A stretch of DNA of 64,000 nucleotides from Pedobacter sp. JY14-1 (GTDB lineage Bacteria; Bacteroidota; Bacteroidia; Sphingobacteriales; Sphingobacteriaceae), in NCBI RefSeq assembly GCF_029269825.1, contig NZ_JARJHU010000003.1:286475-350474 (forward strand). Direction: 5' to 3'. Made by a program: the position numbers and the translations under genes. Of the stretch, positions 19,393 through 28,873 are shown one piece after another. Every line of letters begins with the position of its first letter. Positions within the stretch are counted from its first letter, which is position 1. Below the pieces are notes generated by a model. It was not told the origin of the DNA. It did no database searches and worked only from the letters and a program-made list of their open reading frames with translations.

Positions 19393-20820
19393 TTAATGAT
19401 TCACTATAGTACCGAGCAGCGTAGCGGAAGTACACTTGTCTACATACACGTCAACATACTGTCCGGCCTTTACGTCTGCTGTTTTCGGGAATACGACCAT
19501 CGCGTTCTGGTCATTCCTGCCGCAATAGTCCAGGTCAGATTTCTTTGAAACCCCTTCGACCAGCACTTTAACTGTTTTGCCGACAAACTGCTGCAGCCGG
19601 TAATGCGAACCCTGCTGCTGTTTGGCCAGGATCTCGGAAAGCCTCCGTTTCTTCACTTCCTCCGGAATATCATCTTCCAGTTTGCGGGCAGCCAGCGTAC
19701 CCGGCCTTTCAGAATAACAGAACATGAAGCCATAGTCATACTTCACATAATCCATCATGCTCAGTGTATCCTGATGTTCCTCTTCCGTTTCTGTACAGAA
19801 ACCGGCGATGATGTCCGTAGAGATCGCACAATCCGGTATGATCCTGCGGATCGCATCTACCCGCTCCATATACCACTCCCGTGTATACGTTCTGTTCATC
19901 AGCTCCAGTATCCGCGTATTGCCAGACTGCACCGGCAGGTGAATATAATTGCAGATGTTATCGTACTTCGCGATGGTATATAATACTTCGTCGGTAATGT
20001 CCTTGGGATGAGAAGTTGAAAAACGGATCCGCAGTTCAGGACTGATCAGTGCCACCCTTTCCAGCAGGCCGGCAAAATTCACTGCGATTTCTTCCTCGCC
20101 GTCCATTCCCCGCCATTTATAGGAGTCTACGTTCTGGCCCAGCAGCGTTACCTCCTTATAGCCCCTGTTAAATAAATCCTGAGCCTCGGCAACGATGGAA
20201 AAGGGGTCCCGGCTCCTTTCCCTGCCCCTTGTGAAGGGAACGACACAGAAGGAACACATATTGTCACATCCCCGCATGATCGAAATGAAAGCGGTAATAC
20301 CGTTGCCATTCAGCCTTACCGGGCTGATGTCGGCATAAGTCTCCTCACGCGAAAGCAATACGTTGATCGCCTTTTGCCCGCTTTCCACCTCGCCCAGTAA
20401 TTGTGGCAATTCCCGGTAGGCATCCGGCCCTACCACTACGTCCACCAGTTTTTCTTCATCCAGGAATTTAGACTTCAGTCGCTCTGCCATGCAGCCCAGC
20501 ACCCCTACGATCAGGTTCGGGTTACGCCGCTTTACCGCACCAAACTGCGAAAGGCGGTTCCTTACCCGTTGTTCCGCATTCTCCCGGATCGAACAGGTAT
20601 TGATAAAGACCACATCAGCTTCACTGTAATCGCCGGTAGTCTCAAATCCCTTGTCAGAAAGTATAGAGGCAACGATCTCGCTATCTGCAAAATTCATCTG
20701 GCAGCCATAGCTTTCGATATACAGTTTTTTTCCGTTAGCAGCTTTTGGGGCATCAACAATCAATGCTTCTCCCTGCCTTGTCTCGTCATGTGTTTTGTCT
20801 CCTGGCTGTAGATCGATCAT
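19393..20820 (-). CDS. miaB: tRNA-2-methylthio-N6-dimethylallyladenosine synthase MiaB
   Basis: This radical SAM methylthiotransferase modifies A37 of tRNAs reading UNN codons. In 475 residues it shows the N-terminal MTTase domain with cluster cysteines at 40 (ESYGCQMN), 76 (NTCSIRE) and 110 (LGCMAERL), the radical SAM motif CDNMCSFC at 185-192, and a C-terminal TRAM domain. An N-terminal extension of about 30 residues precedes the core. It is first in the minus-strand string toward secG and diverges from the sugar gene cluster at 20926. Confidence 0.97.
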   Translation of the reverse strand: MIDLQPGDKTHDETRQGEALIVDAPKAANGKKLYIESYGCQMNFADSEIVASILSDKGFETTGDYSEADVVFINTCSIRENAEQRVRNRLSQFGAVKRRNPNLIVGVLGCMAERLKSKFLDEEKLVDVVVGPDAYRELPQLLGEVESGQKAINVLLSREETYADISPVRLNGNGITAFISIMRGCDNMCSFCVVPFTRGRERSRDPFSIVAEAQDLFNRGYKEVTLLGQNVDSYKWRGMDGEEEIAVNFAGLLERVALISPELRIRFSTSHPKDITDEVLYTIAKYDNICNYIHLPVQSGNTRILELMNRTYTREWYMERVDAIRRIIPDCAISTDIIAGFCTETEEEHQDTLSMMDYVKYDYGFMFCYSERPGTLAARKLEDDIPEEVKKRRLSEILAKQQQGSHYRLQQFVGKTVKVLVEGVSKKSDLDYCGRNDQNAMVVFPKTADVKAGQYVDVYVDKCTSATLLGTIVNH

Positions 20821-20925
20821 AATTCAAATAAATATATCGGATGGCAAAAATAACAAAATTTATTGGCAAATGACATATTGGCAGCATGTACCTTATAGGA
20901 CTTTCGGAATAAAGAATTGTCTTGT

Positions 20926-21741
20926 ATGAAGAGAATAAAATCTATGTTAGGCAGGTTACTTTCGAAGCGCAGCGACAAATACGGGTGGTCCGGAGATTAT
21001 TCCTCATGGGATAAAGCAAGGGCTATTGCCGGAGGCTATGACCAGCAGGTTATTCTTGAAAGAACTGCCGGCGCAATGCTAAAGGTAAAGAACAACGAAG
21101 CGGCCTATGAACGGGATTCTGTTTTGTTTAACAAAAAGGAATATCCGCATGCTTTGATCGCCTTCCTGATCTATAGTGCCACCATACGCCGGGCACCGCT
21201 CCACATTCTCGACTTCGGCGGGTCTTTGGGCACTACCTACTACCAGATCCGAGAGTTTCTCACCGCAGAAAACTGCGCAAGCTGGAATATTGTAGAGCAG
21301 GAACACTATGTCCATACCGGTAACCGGGACTTCAGTGACGAACGGCTGAAGTTTTACAGTTCAATAGACGATTGTATGAAAGACAGGGCGATAGACTTTG
21401 TCCTGCTTTCCAGTACAGTACAATACCTTGAGGCACCACATGTTTTTCTTAAGGAATTGGCTGAAAGAGCGTTTGACTTTATCCTGTTTGACAGGACCGC
21501 ATTCAATAAAGACAGGCAGGACCGCATTACCCTTCAGCGCGTCCCGCCTGAAATCTATCCCGCTTCGTATCCTTCCTGGTTCTTTCATGAAGATTTCTTC
21601 CTGAGCCATTTCTCCGGCCGGTACAAAGTTGTCGCAGAATTTCCATCTTATGTCGATGGTGAATCTGAAATGTGCATTGATGGTAAGCACAAGGGCATTT
21701 GCAAAGGTTTTTTTCTGATCAATTCACAAAAGTATGCTTAA
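20926..21741 (+). CDS. Methyltransferase of the TIGR04325 (LIC12133) type
   Basis: The product has 271 residues starting at ATG 20926; an in-frame TTG nine bases earlier is less likely. The recognised pattern is the DYSSWDKARAIAGGYD opening, then YERDSVLFNKK, then LDFGGSLGTTYYQIREFL, which is the SAM-binding motif of this methyltransferase family found in surface polysaccharide clusters. It overlaps the following glycosyltransferase gene by 8 bp. It probably methylates a sugar residue of a surface glycan; the exact acceptor is not known. Confidence 0.82.
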   Translation: MKRIKSMLGRLLSKRSDKYGWSGDYSSWDKARAIAGGYDQQVILERTAGAMLKVKNNEAAYERDSVLFNKKEYPHALIAFLIYSATIRRAPLHILDFGGSLGTTYYQIREFLTAENCASWNIVEQEHYVHTGNRDFSDERLKFYSSIDDCMKDRAIDFVLLSSTVQYLEAPHVFLKELAERAFDFILFDRTAFNKDRQDRITLQRVPPEIYPASYPSWFFHEDFFLSHFSGRYKVVAEFPSYVDGESEMCIDGKHKGICKGFFLINSQKYA

Positions 21742-22726
21742 ATTCTGCACATTATTCAACAGCAACTACCTTTCCCGCGGCCTAGCTATGTACCAGTCAC
21801 TGGAAGCACAATGCAGCTCATTCCATCTGTATGTGTTCGCCTTTGACGACCGCTGCTATGATGTGCTCAGCAGGCTTAACCTGCCTTCTGCCACCATCAT
21901 CAGCCTGGAAGAATTTGAGAATGAAAGATTATTGAGTGTAAAGGCATCGAGGACAGCCGGAGAATACTGCTGGACCTGTGCTTCTTCCACCATTAAATAT
22001 TGCCTGGAAACCTATCAGCTCGATCATTGTACCTATATCGACGCCGATCTGCTGTTCTTTAAAGATCCCAGCGTACTGTTGCAGGAAATGGGTGAAAAAT
22101 CCGTGCTCATTACCCCGCACAGGTACACTCCTAAATATGATCAGTCCGCTACCAGCGGCATTTATTGTGTACAGTTCATGACCTTCAAAAATACCGAAGA
22201 AGGTATGAAGGTACTCAATTGGTGGGTAGACCGGTGCATAGAATGGTGCTATGCAAGGTTTGAACACGGAAAATTCGGAGATCAGAAGTATCTGGACGAC
22301 TGGCATAACAGATTTCATACTGTTCATGTGCTGCAACATCCGGGGGGTGGCGTTGCCCCCTGGAATGTTCAGCAATATAGTTTCGAAAAACATAACGGTC
22401 TGCTGAGCGGCCGTGAAGCCGCCACAGGGCAGCTATTTGATCTGGTCTTTTATCATTTCCACGGATTCAATTATACAAAGAACAACAGCTATTGTTTGTC
22501 CAATAACAGCTACGAGCTGTCGCGCAATCATGTAAAGCACATTTACAGGGCTTACGTCCGGGCGTTGTCAGTAGCTGAAGCTGCGGCCAGCGTGCCGAGT
22601 TATCAGCTCACCAGCGAGCTGGACCTGATTCATGCCGTTCCCGGTCGCGCCATCCTGTTTCTCCTCCGCGGATATTACAAGAACTTTTATAAGAAAACTG
22701 CACTCACCTATGGCTTCTCTAATTAA
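21734..22726 (+). CDS. Nucleotide-diphospho-sugar glycosyltransferase (GT8-like)
   Basis: The protein has 330 residues and no signal peptide. The N-terminal strand-helix FCTLFNSNYLSRGLAMYQSL and the metal-binding DADLLFF (DxD motif, near residue 106) mark a GT-A fold transferase using a nucleotide sugar. Later motifs DQKYLDDWHNRF and YHFHGFNY fit GT8-like enzymes acting on glycans. It overlaps both neighbours (8 bp upstream, 17 bp downstream), so the four-gene cluster is translationally linked. Donor and acceptor are unknown. Confidence 0.82.
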   Translation: MLKFCTLFNSNYLSRGLAMYQSLEAQCSSFHLYVFAFDDRCYDVLSRLNLPSATIISLEEFENERLLSVKASRTAGEYCWTCASSTIKYCLETYQLDHCTYIDADLLFFKDPSVLLQEMGEKSVLITPHRYTPKYDQSATSGIYCVQFMTFKNTEEGMKVLNWWVDRCIEWCYARFEHGKFGDQKYLDDWHNRFHTVHVLQHPGGGVAPWNVQQYSFEKHNGLLSGREAATGQLFDLVFYHFHGFNYTKNNSYCLSNNSYELSRNHVKHIYRAYVRALSVAEAAASVPSYQLTSELDLIHAVPGRAILFLLRGYYKNFYKKTALTYGFSN

Positions 22727-23096
22727 TCTTAAAACCTTTACAGATACCAGGGGTAATCTTACCGTAATTGAGAAAGTAATTCCCTTCGACATCAGGAGGA
22801 TCTTTTACATCTACGGAGTAGACGATAGTGCAAGAGGCGGGCACCGCCACAAGCAGACTGTGCAGGCGGCCATCTGCATACGCGGGCATTGTGCCATTTA
22901 TAATTGCAACGGGAGTACGGAAGATACTTTTATACTGGATAGTCCCGATCAGTGCCTGGTTCTGCAGCCCGAAGACTGGCACGCTATGCACAGCTTCAGT
23001 GAAGATGCCATTCTGATGGTGCTTGCATCCGAATATTTCGATGCCGCCGACTATATCTATGAACCCTATCAGACGCATTTGAACCTTGCCGTATAA
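22710..23096 (+). CDS. FdtA/QdtA-type dTDP-4-oxo-6-deoxyglucose 3,4-ketoisomerase
   Basis: The product has 128 residues from ATG 22710, chosen because it begins right at the conserved SLINLKTFTDTRGNLTVIE. It is a cupin with the paired histidines in RGGHRHK (H45 and H47) and the RIFYIYGV strand. Family members move the keto group of dTDP-4-keto-6-deoxyglucose from C4 to C3, making the substrate for the next enzyme. The start lies inside the end of the glycosyltransferase gene, and the aminotransferase follows after three bases. Whether the product is the galacto (Fdt) or gluco (Qdt) epimer cannot be told by eye. Confidence 0.88.
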   Translation: MASLINLKTFTDTRGNLTVIEKVIPFDIRRIFYIYGVDDSARGGHRHKQTVQAAICIRGHCAIYNCNGSTEDTFILDSPDQCLVLQPEDWHAMHSFSEDAILMVLASEYFDAADYIYEPYQTHLNLAV

Positions 23097-23099
23097 CAC

Positions 23100-24182
23100 A
23101 TGATCCCCTACGAAGATCTTTACCAGCTGAATCAGACCTTTATGGACGACTATCGTAAGAGCTTCGACGATAGTATGGATAAAGGCTGGTATATTCTCGG
23201 CAATAAGGTCAGTACCTTTGAGAACGAATTTGCTGCTTATTGCGGAGGCGGTCATTGCGCGGGTCTGGCTTCCGGCCTGGATGCCCTGGTACTGGCGCTC
23301 AGGTATTTCAACTTCCCGGAAGGTGCCGAGGTGATCGTGCCCTCCAATGCTTATATAGCGACCATTCTGGCTGTTTACCACAATGGTCTCGTGCCCGTGC
23401 TGGTCGAGCCGGATATCAGTACCTATAATATTGATCCCGCTAAAATTCCACAGGCCATTACCAGCAAGACCAGGGCCATTATGGTGGTGCATCTGTACGG
23501 CAAATGCTGCGATATGGAACAGGTACTGCAGATTGCCGGCGCACATGGACTGAAAGTCATCGAAGACTGTGCCCAGGCACACGGGGCCACCTTCAAAGGA
23601 AAGAAGGCGGGTACCTTTGGAGATTTCGGGGCGTTCAGTTTCTATCCGACCAAAAACCTGGGGGCTTTGGGAGACGGAGGAGCCCTGCTTTCTGCTGATG
23701 AAGATAAGATTGCAGAGATCAAGGCTGTCAGAAACTACGGTAGCCGGGAAAAGTACCATAACGACTATATTGGCATTAATTCCCGCCTTGACGAAATTCA
23801 GGCAGGTTTTCTTTCTGTAAAACTCAGCCGTCTTCAGGAAATCAATGCGCATAAGCGTAAGCTTGCGGCCATTTATGACCAAGAGCTGAATACCAATTTC
23901 ATACGTCCCGCTGTCCATTCCGACTATGGAGACGTTTATCATATTTACGCCGTCCGCCATCCCGAAAGGGACCGGCTGCGCGAGTACCTGCTGCGGAACA
24001 ATATCCGGACCGAGGTGCATTATCCTGTGCCACCACACAGGCAGAAAGCATTGAAAAACAAGCTCGGCGGAGCTTATCCTATATCAGAAACCATTCACCG
24101 GACCATATTAAGCCTGCCTGTTTCCTATTGTCATACCCAGGAACAGGTTGCTCATGTTGCAGCGGTGATGAATGCTTTTTAG
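23100..24182 (+). CDS. DegT/DnrJ/EryC1/StrS-family sugar aminotransferase (FdtB/QdtB-like)
   Basis: The 360-residue PLP enzyme has conserved parts ASGLDALVLALRYF, EDCAQAHGATFKGKKAGTFG, and the PLP lysine in FYPTKNLGALGDGGAL (K185). Directly after an FdtA/QdtA-type ketoisomerase, it most likely transaminates dTDP-3-keto-6-deoxyhexose to a 3-amino-3,6-dideoxy sugar (Fuc3N or Qui3N). The acetyltransferase that normally completes the pathway, and rmlA/rmlB, are not in this window. It is the last gene of the cluster. Confidence 0.9.
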   Translation: MIPYEDLYQLNQTFMDDYRKSFDDSMDKGWYILGNKVSTFENEFAAYCGGGHCAGLASGLDALVLALRYFNFPEGAEVIVPSNAYIATILAVYHNGLVPVLVEPDISTYNIDPAKIPQAITSKTRAIMVVHLYGKCCDMEQVLQIAGAHGLKVIEDCAQAHGATFKGKKAGTFGDFGAFSFYPTKNLGALGDGGALLSADEDKIAEIKAVRNYGSREKYHNDYIGINSRLDEIQAGFLSVKLSRLQEINAHKRKLAAIYDQELNTNFIRPAVHSDYGDVYHIYAVRHPERDRLREYLLRNNIRTEVHYPVPPHRQKALKNKLGGAYPISETIHRTILSLPVSYCHTQEQVAHVAAVMNAF

Positions 24183-24235
24183 CATACGATAATAGGTTAG
24201 AATTTAGTATTTTAGCCCTTAGTTAAAAGGACAGG

Positions 24236-24709
24236 ATGAGTTATCAGTTTACTAAGGGAATGTTGGCGCTGGTTGTGGCCGGTACCCTGTGCTGTCTGAG
24301 CTGTAAGAAAGGCACTACTGAAAGTGAGGCGAAGGTGAAGCCACCGGTCAGAACTTATGTAGTAACGGCCAGGATAGACAAGAAGGGGACCAACAGCAAT
24401 TCAGAAGGTACGGCCATGCTGAAAGGGGCTTACAGTGAAGAGTCCAAGCTGCTGGTGTATACCCTGGAATATGAGGGGGTCGATCCCAGAGAGATCACTT
24501 TGCGCAATGGAGCCAAAGGCTCTTACGGAGTCCTGGTCAAGGAGCTGTATGTTTTCGGCAAGGGACAGCAGAGCCAGCCCCTTACCGGGTCTATTACGCT
24601 TAGCCCGCTGCAGGAGCGGCAGCTGTTGCGGGGACAGTGGTTTGTGGCGGTCAATACGCCGACCATGTTCCCTGAAATATCGGGGATGCTGACATTAAAA
24701 CAAATGTAA
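24236..24709 (+). CDS. CHRD-like domain lipoprotein
   Basis: The 157-residue lipoprotein has a signal peptide and lipobox ending LSCKKG. The mature part has the CHRD-like layout: TARIDKKGTNSNSEGTAML, then a YTLEYEGVDP strand, then a closing RGQWFVAVNTPTMFPEISG motif. CHRD domains occur in chordin and in bacterial secreted proteins of unknown function. Its stop is nine bases before the ECF sigma gene, so it may be co-transcribed with the TonB system, but a functional link is not demonstrated. Confidence 0.7.
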   Translation: MSYQFTKGMLALVVAGTLCCLSCKKGTTESEAKVKPPVRTYVVTARIDKKGTNSNSEGTAMLKGAYSEESKLLVYTLEYEGVDPREITLRNGAKGSYGVLVKELYVFGKGQQSQPLTGSITLSPLQERQLLRGQWFVAVNTPTMFPEISGMLTLKQM

Positions 24710-24717
24710 CAGGTAAA

Positions 24718-25335
24718 ATGGGAATACAGCATGATTTACCGGTTACAGATCAGGAACTGATCACCGCGATCATTGACCGGGACAGAAAGGTTTTTGAGTT
24801 GTTTTATAAAACGTATTATAAACAACTGTTTGCAGTTGCCTATCGTTATATCGGCAACCGCCAGCAGGCCGAAGAAATTGTACACGATGTGTTCATCGTC
24901 ATTTGGAATAAAGGAGAACAATTGAATATTCAGCAATCCATGAAAAGTTACCTGTTCAGGTCGGTAGTCAATTCATCACTCAATGCCATTAAGCGGGAGA
25001 AGATGGATACAGAGCGCCGTGCCAGCTACCTGTCACAGTACGATCCTGAAGTAGCCAGCACCAGCGAGCAACAAGAGGAGGCAGAGGCTGCAGTCATGGG
25101 CCGGCTGGAAGAGGCGCTCGGAATGCTCCCTGAAAAATGCCGGCAGGTCATGTACCTCAGCCGTTTCGGGAAGATGAAGCAAAAAGACATCGCTGAACAA
25201 ATGAATATTTCTATAAAGACGGTAAAGAACCACCTCACCTACGGTTTCAATAAGCTCAGGGAACACATGGCCAAACACAACCAGACCACTATCCATTTAT
25301 TGATCCTTTTAACCATTAACGCACTTAATCTATGA
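24718..25335 (+). CDS. ECF-type RNA polymerase sigma-70 factor
   Basis: The protein has 205 residues with sigma region 2 (FYKTYYKQLFAVAYRYIGNRQQAEEIVHDVFIVIWNK, abbreviated here to its hallmark AEEIVHDVF) and region 4 (MKQKDIAEQMNISIKTVKNHL). It resembles the FecI-like sigma factors of Bacteroidota that pair with FecR anti-sigma factors and TonB receptors. The stop overlaps the FecR start by 4 bp. It probably directs transcription of the receptor operon when the receptor signals substrate. A short hydrophobic tail (IHLLILLTINAL) ends the protein. Confidence 0.95.
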   Translation: MGIQHDLPVTDQELITAIIDRDRKVFELFYKTYYKQLFAVAYRYIGNRQQAEEIVHDVFIVIWNKGEQLNIQQSMKSYLFRSVVNSSLNAIKREKMDTERRASYLSQYDPEVASTSEQQEEAEAAVMGRLEEALGMLPEKCRQVMYLSRFGKMKQKDIAEQMNISIKTVKNHLTYGFNKLREHMAKHNQTTIHLLILLTINALNL

Positions 25336-26336
25336 CACACCGATCACTACCTACAGAAGAACTGGCCCATGAGCTGATCATCGATGCGCTTGAGGGTACC
25401 ATCTCGCCAGAGGACGAGGAAATACTGGAAGCCTGGAAAATGGCCGCCCCTGAAAACGAACAGTTATTCAGGGACTTCGCATCTATACAGCTCAATATGG
25501 AAAAGCTCGGTGACCGCTGCGACCCCTCCGCCGAACAATCCTGGAAAGTTCTGGACAGTAAACTTTCAGGGACACCGCATACCGTATTGCAGCGTGAACT
25601 GGTTCCTGTCCGCAGAGTGAGGTTCGCCAGCATAAGCGTGGCTGCTGCAGTTTTGCTGATCAGCGGTATCGCTTTTTTCCTTTTTCAGGGCAAGCAGGAA
25701 GTGCTTAGCAACACCATGACTTCGGGTGCCATGAAGATCACGCTGCCGGATCAGACCGAGCTCACACTGAATGCCGGCACCACCGTCCGTTATAACAAAC
25801 ACAACTTCAGCAGAGACCGCAGGCTCATCCTCGATCAGGGAGAGGTCTTTATCCATGTCACCAGGCATGACGGTAACCAGTTCCGGCTGCACATAGGAGA
25901 TATAAAAGTCGAAGACATCGGTACCAGCTTCAACGTCAGCCGTACCGAAACCCATACATCGGTGGTTGTGGAAGAAGGTAAGGTCGCAATGAAGCATGGG
26001 AATGACAGCGAGGTCATGCTTACCCAGGGCATGCGGGGTGTCTTTTATTCGGGTAATGGCACACTGGATGCTGCTGTCAATACCGACATCAACTATAAGG
26101 CCTGGGCAGATAAACGGCTCACCTTCAATGCCACCCCTGCGGAAGAAGTCGTTTCACAACTGCAAAAGGTCTATAAATCTCCGCTTATCCTGCGCGGAGA
26201 CGCCCTTCGTCTGAAAAAGCTGACGGCAAACCTGCATTATCAAACTTTAGACAGCGCACTTGAAGTAATTTCTGCATCTTTACAATGCAAGGTTACCAAA
26301 GAGCAAAATAATTATGTTTTATACGGAAACCCGTAA
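25332..26336 (+). CDS. FecR family anti-sigma factor
   Basis: The 334-residue protein has a cytoplasmic N-terminal helical part, one transmembrane helix around residues 97-117 (FASISVAAAVLLISGIAFFLF), and a periplasmic FecR domain (GAMKITLPDQTELTLNAGT, then EDIGTSFNVSRTETHTSVVV). It ends in a DUF4974/STN-like C-terminal domain (LTFNATPAEEVVSQLQKVY). It transmits the state of the TonB receptor to the ECF sigma factor encoded just upstream. Its 3' end overlaps the receptor gene by 23 bp. Confidence 0.95.
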   Translation: MTHRSLPTEELAHELIIDALEGTISPEDEEILEAWKMAAPENEQLFRDFASIQLNMEKLGDRCDPSAEQSWKVLDSKLSGTPHTVLQRELVPVRRVRFASISVAAAVLLISGIAFFLFQGKQEVLSNTMTSGAMKITLPDQTELTLNAGTTVRYNKHNFSRDRRLILDQGEVFIHVTRHDGNQFRLHIGDIKVEDIGTSFNVSRTETHTSVVVEEGKVAMKHGNDSEVMLTQGMRGVFYSGNGTLDAAVNTDINYKAWADKRLTFNATPAEEVVSQLQKVYKSPLILRGDALRLKKLTANLHYQTLDSALEVISASLQCKVTKEQNNYVLYGNP

Positions 26337-28872
26337 ACGATATTTTATCCTGTTTTTATATCTTACGCTCTTTCCATTCACGGCACTGTTTCCGCAGCAG
26401 TCTGCAAAGCTGCGGCGCAGCTATACTTTTAACCTCCCTGCTGATTCAATTACAGCCACTTTGAGGCGTGTTACCGCGCATACCGGTGCTACCTTTGCCT
26501 ATGACCCGGAACAGCTCCGGAATAAGAGTAACCCTGATCTTCATTTTGTGCAGGTACCGCTGGAAGAAATACTTGGCAAAATACTCTCTGGTACAGGACT
26601 GGGCTTTTCGCCGGTCGCCAGGGACATTGTCATCGCTCCCGAACCCGAAAAAACCTGGTCTATACACGGCCATATCCGCGATGCTGCGAGCGGAGAAGAA
26701 CTTATTGGTGCCATTGTGCAGATTCCTGCGCTTGGCGTAGGTATCTCCACCAACCAGTATGGATTTTATTCGATATCCGTTCCCCAGGGGGTACATGAAC
26801 TATTCATCTCTTATTCCGGTTATCAGGCACAGCGCAGGCGTATCACCCTCGACAGGAACCTGCAGGAAGAGATCGAACTCAGTTTACAGCCGCGCATCCT
26901 GGAAGAAGTGGTGATCCGCAAATCCAGTGTAAGCCCGAACCCCATACTGATGAACGAGCAGAACGTCACCGTTAAACAGCTCAGCAGCGTCGCTTATTAC
27001 GCCGGTGAAACCGATGTCATGAAGCGGCTGCAGATGCAGAACGGTATCCGTTCCATTACCGAAGGCAGTTCCTCCCTTTTTGTCAGAGGTGGTAATTCCG
27101 ACCAGAACCTGATCCTGCTCGACGAAGCCATTGTTTATAACCCTTCCCACCTTTATGGGCTCATCTCCGTGTTCAATTCCGATGTCGTCAACAATATACA
27201 GGTCTACAGGGATTACATGCCGGCCAACTTCGGCGGTCGCCTGTCGTCTGTCATCGTTAACCGCATGACCGAGGGTAACAATAAAGAATATCACGTCAGC
27301 GGTGGAATCAACCCGATGTCTGTCCGTGTTGCGGCCGAAGGGCCCATTGTCAAAGAGAAAGGCTCTTTTATCGCGGCCTACAGACGCAGTATGCTGGATG
27401 TCTTCCGCAATAAGTTCAAACTCTTCAATCCCAACTCGGTTTATTACGACATCAATGCCAAGGCCAATTACAGGCTTGACAGTGAAAATGCTGTCTTTTA
27501 TTCCCTTTACCTGGGTAAAGATAACCTGCGTTCTGAAAACTCCTACATCAATACCTGGGGAAATCTTACTTCTACTTTCCGCTGGAACCATATCTTTAAT
27601 TCCAGGGTATTCCTAAATGTATCAGCCATCTACAGCGACTACAGTAATCTGCTCGACCTGAATGCAGATACCCTGTCGGAAAAAAGCCAGTGGCGTACCG
27701 GCATCAAGGACCTTACACTGAAAGCCGATTATACCTATTACCGCTCGCCTACCAATCAGATCAAGTTTGGCCTGTCCGGAATTTATCATCGGTTCACTCC
27801 GGGTGAAATGAATGACAAGAGTGACTTCGAATTCAACATCGCCAGGGACAGATCAGTAGAAACAGCAGTCTATTATACGCAGGAGATCGGCCTGAGCAAA
27901 TCCTTTGAACTAAACTATGGATTGCGGCTCAGTTATTTCCGGAATTCAGAGACCAAGAATAACCTCTTTGATAACAACGGCAACCGCATCGACAAAAAAG
28001 AATCGGTATCTTTCTTAAGGCCGGAACCCAGGATCAATATCAGTTTCCTGCCCAGTGAAGGGCAGCGGGTGTTTCTCACTTATAATCTTAACTATCAGTA
28101 TTTACAGCTTGTGCAGAACAGTGTCCTTGCCTTTTCTTCACTTGAGCCCTGGATTCCCGCCTCTGCCAGCATCAGGCCCCAGTCGGCAAGCCAGGTATCT
28201 CTGGGCTACCGCTATTCTCCGGACGGATATGATTTTCAGTTCAGTACCTATCATAAATACTTTACGAACCAGCTGGAACTGGCCGGCCATGCACAGATCA
28301 TCCGGAACCCTGCAGTCCGGCAGCAGTTACTCCCCGGCTATTCCAGGGCCGCAGGTCTTGAAACAGAAATCAGCCGGTCAGAAGGAAGATTTACCGGAAC
28401 CGTTGCTTATACCTATTCAAGGGTTTACCGGCAGCAGGCAGGCATTAATTCTGGTGCCCGCTACATCGCAAACTATGACATTCCCCATGAGCTCAAGTTC
28501 AATGCAAAAATGGATTTCAACAACGGGCTCTCAGTTCAATCCGCATTTGTCTACTCCACCGGGCGGCCCCTTACCCTTCCGGTAGGCTATTATCAGCATG
28601 ACGGTCTCAATATTCCCATTTATGAAGGCCGGAATACCAGCCGCTTTCCCGATTTCCACCGGCTGGACCTTTCTGCACAATACCGGCTTCAGACCCCTAT
28701 TAAAGGTAAGCGCTCCATGTCCCATGTTTTTTCTGCAGGAGTATACAATGTATACAACCGTAAAAACCCATTGTATTACCGGATGATCGCTCCCACGGCG
28801 ACAGAAGGGGCCAATACCATAGAATATGGCTTCGGATGTTATCCCTGGATCGCCTATAGTTTTAAGATCTGA
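26314..28872 (+). CDS. TonB-dependent receptor with STN signalling and carboxypeptidase-like domains
   Basis: The 852-residue outer-membrane protein shows, in order: signal peptide; STN domain (residues about 38-115, LPADSITATLRRVTAHTG); a carboxypeptidase-like regulatory domain (IHGHIRDAASGEELIGAIV); a plug (SSLFVRGGNSDQNLILLDEA); and a beta-barrel to the C-terminus ending YGFGCYPWIAYSFKI. The STN domain and the upstream sigma/FecR pair show it is a signalling transducer. The substrate is unknown; this class is not SusC and has no SusD here, but a DUF4249 lipoprotein follows after one base. Confidence 0.94.
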   Translation: MFYTETRKRYFILFLYLTLFPFTALFPQQSAKLRRSYTFNLPADSITATLRRVTAHTGATFAYDPEQLRNKSNPDLHFVQVPLEEILGKILSGTGLGFSPVARDIVIAPEPEKTWSIHGHIRDAASGEELIGAIVQIPALGVGISTNQYGFYSISVPQGVHELFISYSGYQAQRRRITLDRNLQEEIELSLQPRILEEVVIRKSSVSPNPILMNEQNVTVKQLSSVAYYAGETDVMKRLQMQNGIRSITEGSSSLFVRGGNSDQNLILLDEAIVYNPSHLYGLISVFNSDVVNNIQVYRDYMPANFGGRLSSVIVNRMTEGNNKEYHVSGGINPMSVRVAAEGPIVKEKGSFIAAYRRSMLDVFRNKFKLFNPNSVYYDINAKANYRLDSENAVFYSLYLGKDNLRSENSYINTWGNLTSTFRWNHIFNSRVFLNVSAIYSDYSNLLDLNADTLSEKSQWRTGIKDLTLKADYTYYRSPTNQIKFGLSGIYHRFTPGEMNDKSDFEFNIARDRSVETAVYYTQEIGLSKSFELNYGLRLSYFRNSETKNNLFDNNGNRIDKKESVSFLRPEPRINISFLPSEGQRVFLTYNLNYQYLQLVQNSVLAFSSLEPWIPASASIRPQSASQVSLGYRYSPDGYDFQFSTYHKYFTNQLELAGHAQIIRNPAVRQQLLPGYSRAAGLETEISRSEGRFTGTVAYTYSRVYRQQAGINSGARYIANYDIPHELKFNAKMDFNNGLSVQSAFVYSTGRPLTLPVGYYQHDGLNIPIYEGRNTSRFPDFHRLDLSAQYRLQTPIKGKRSMSHVFSAGVYNVYNRKNPLYYRMIAPTATEGANTIEYGFGCYPWIAYSFKI

Positions 28873-28873
28873 T

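Noticed and set aside
22719..24038. A 439-codon open frame on the minus strand
   Set aside because: It is antisense to the FdtA/FdtB-like genes, which have clear family motifs; its product has no recognisable domain.
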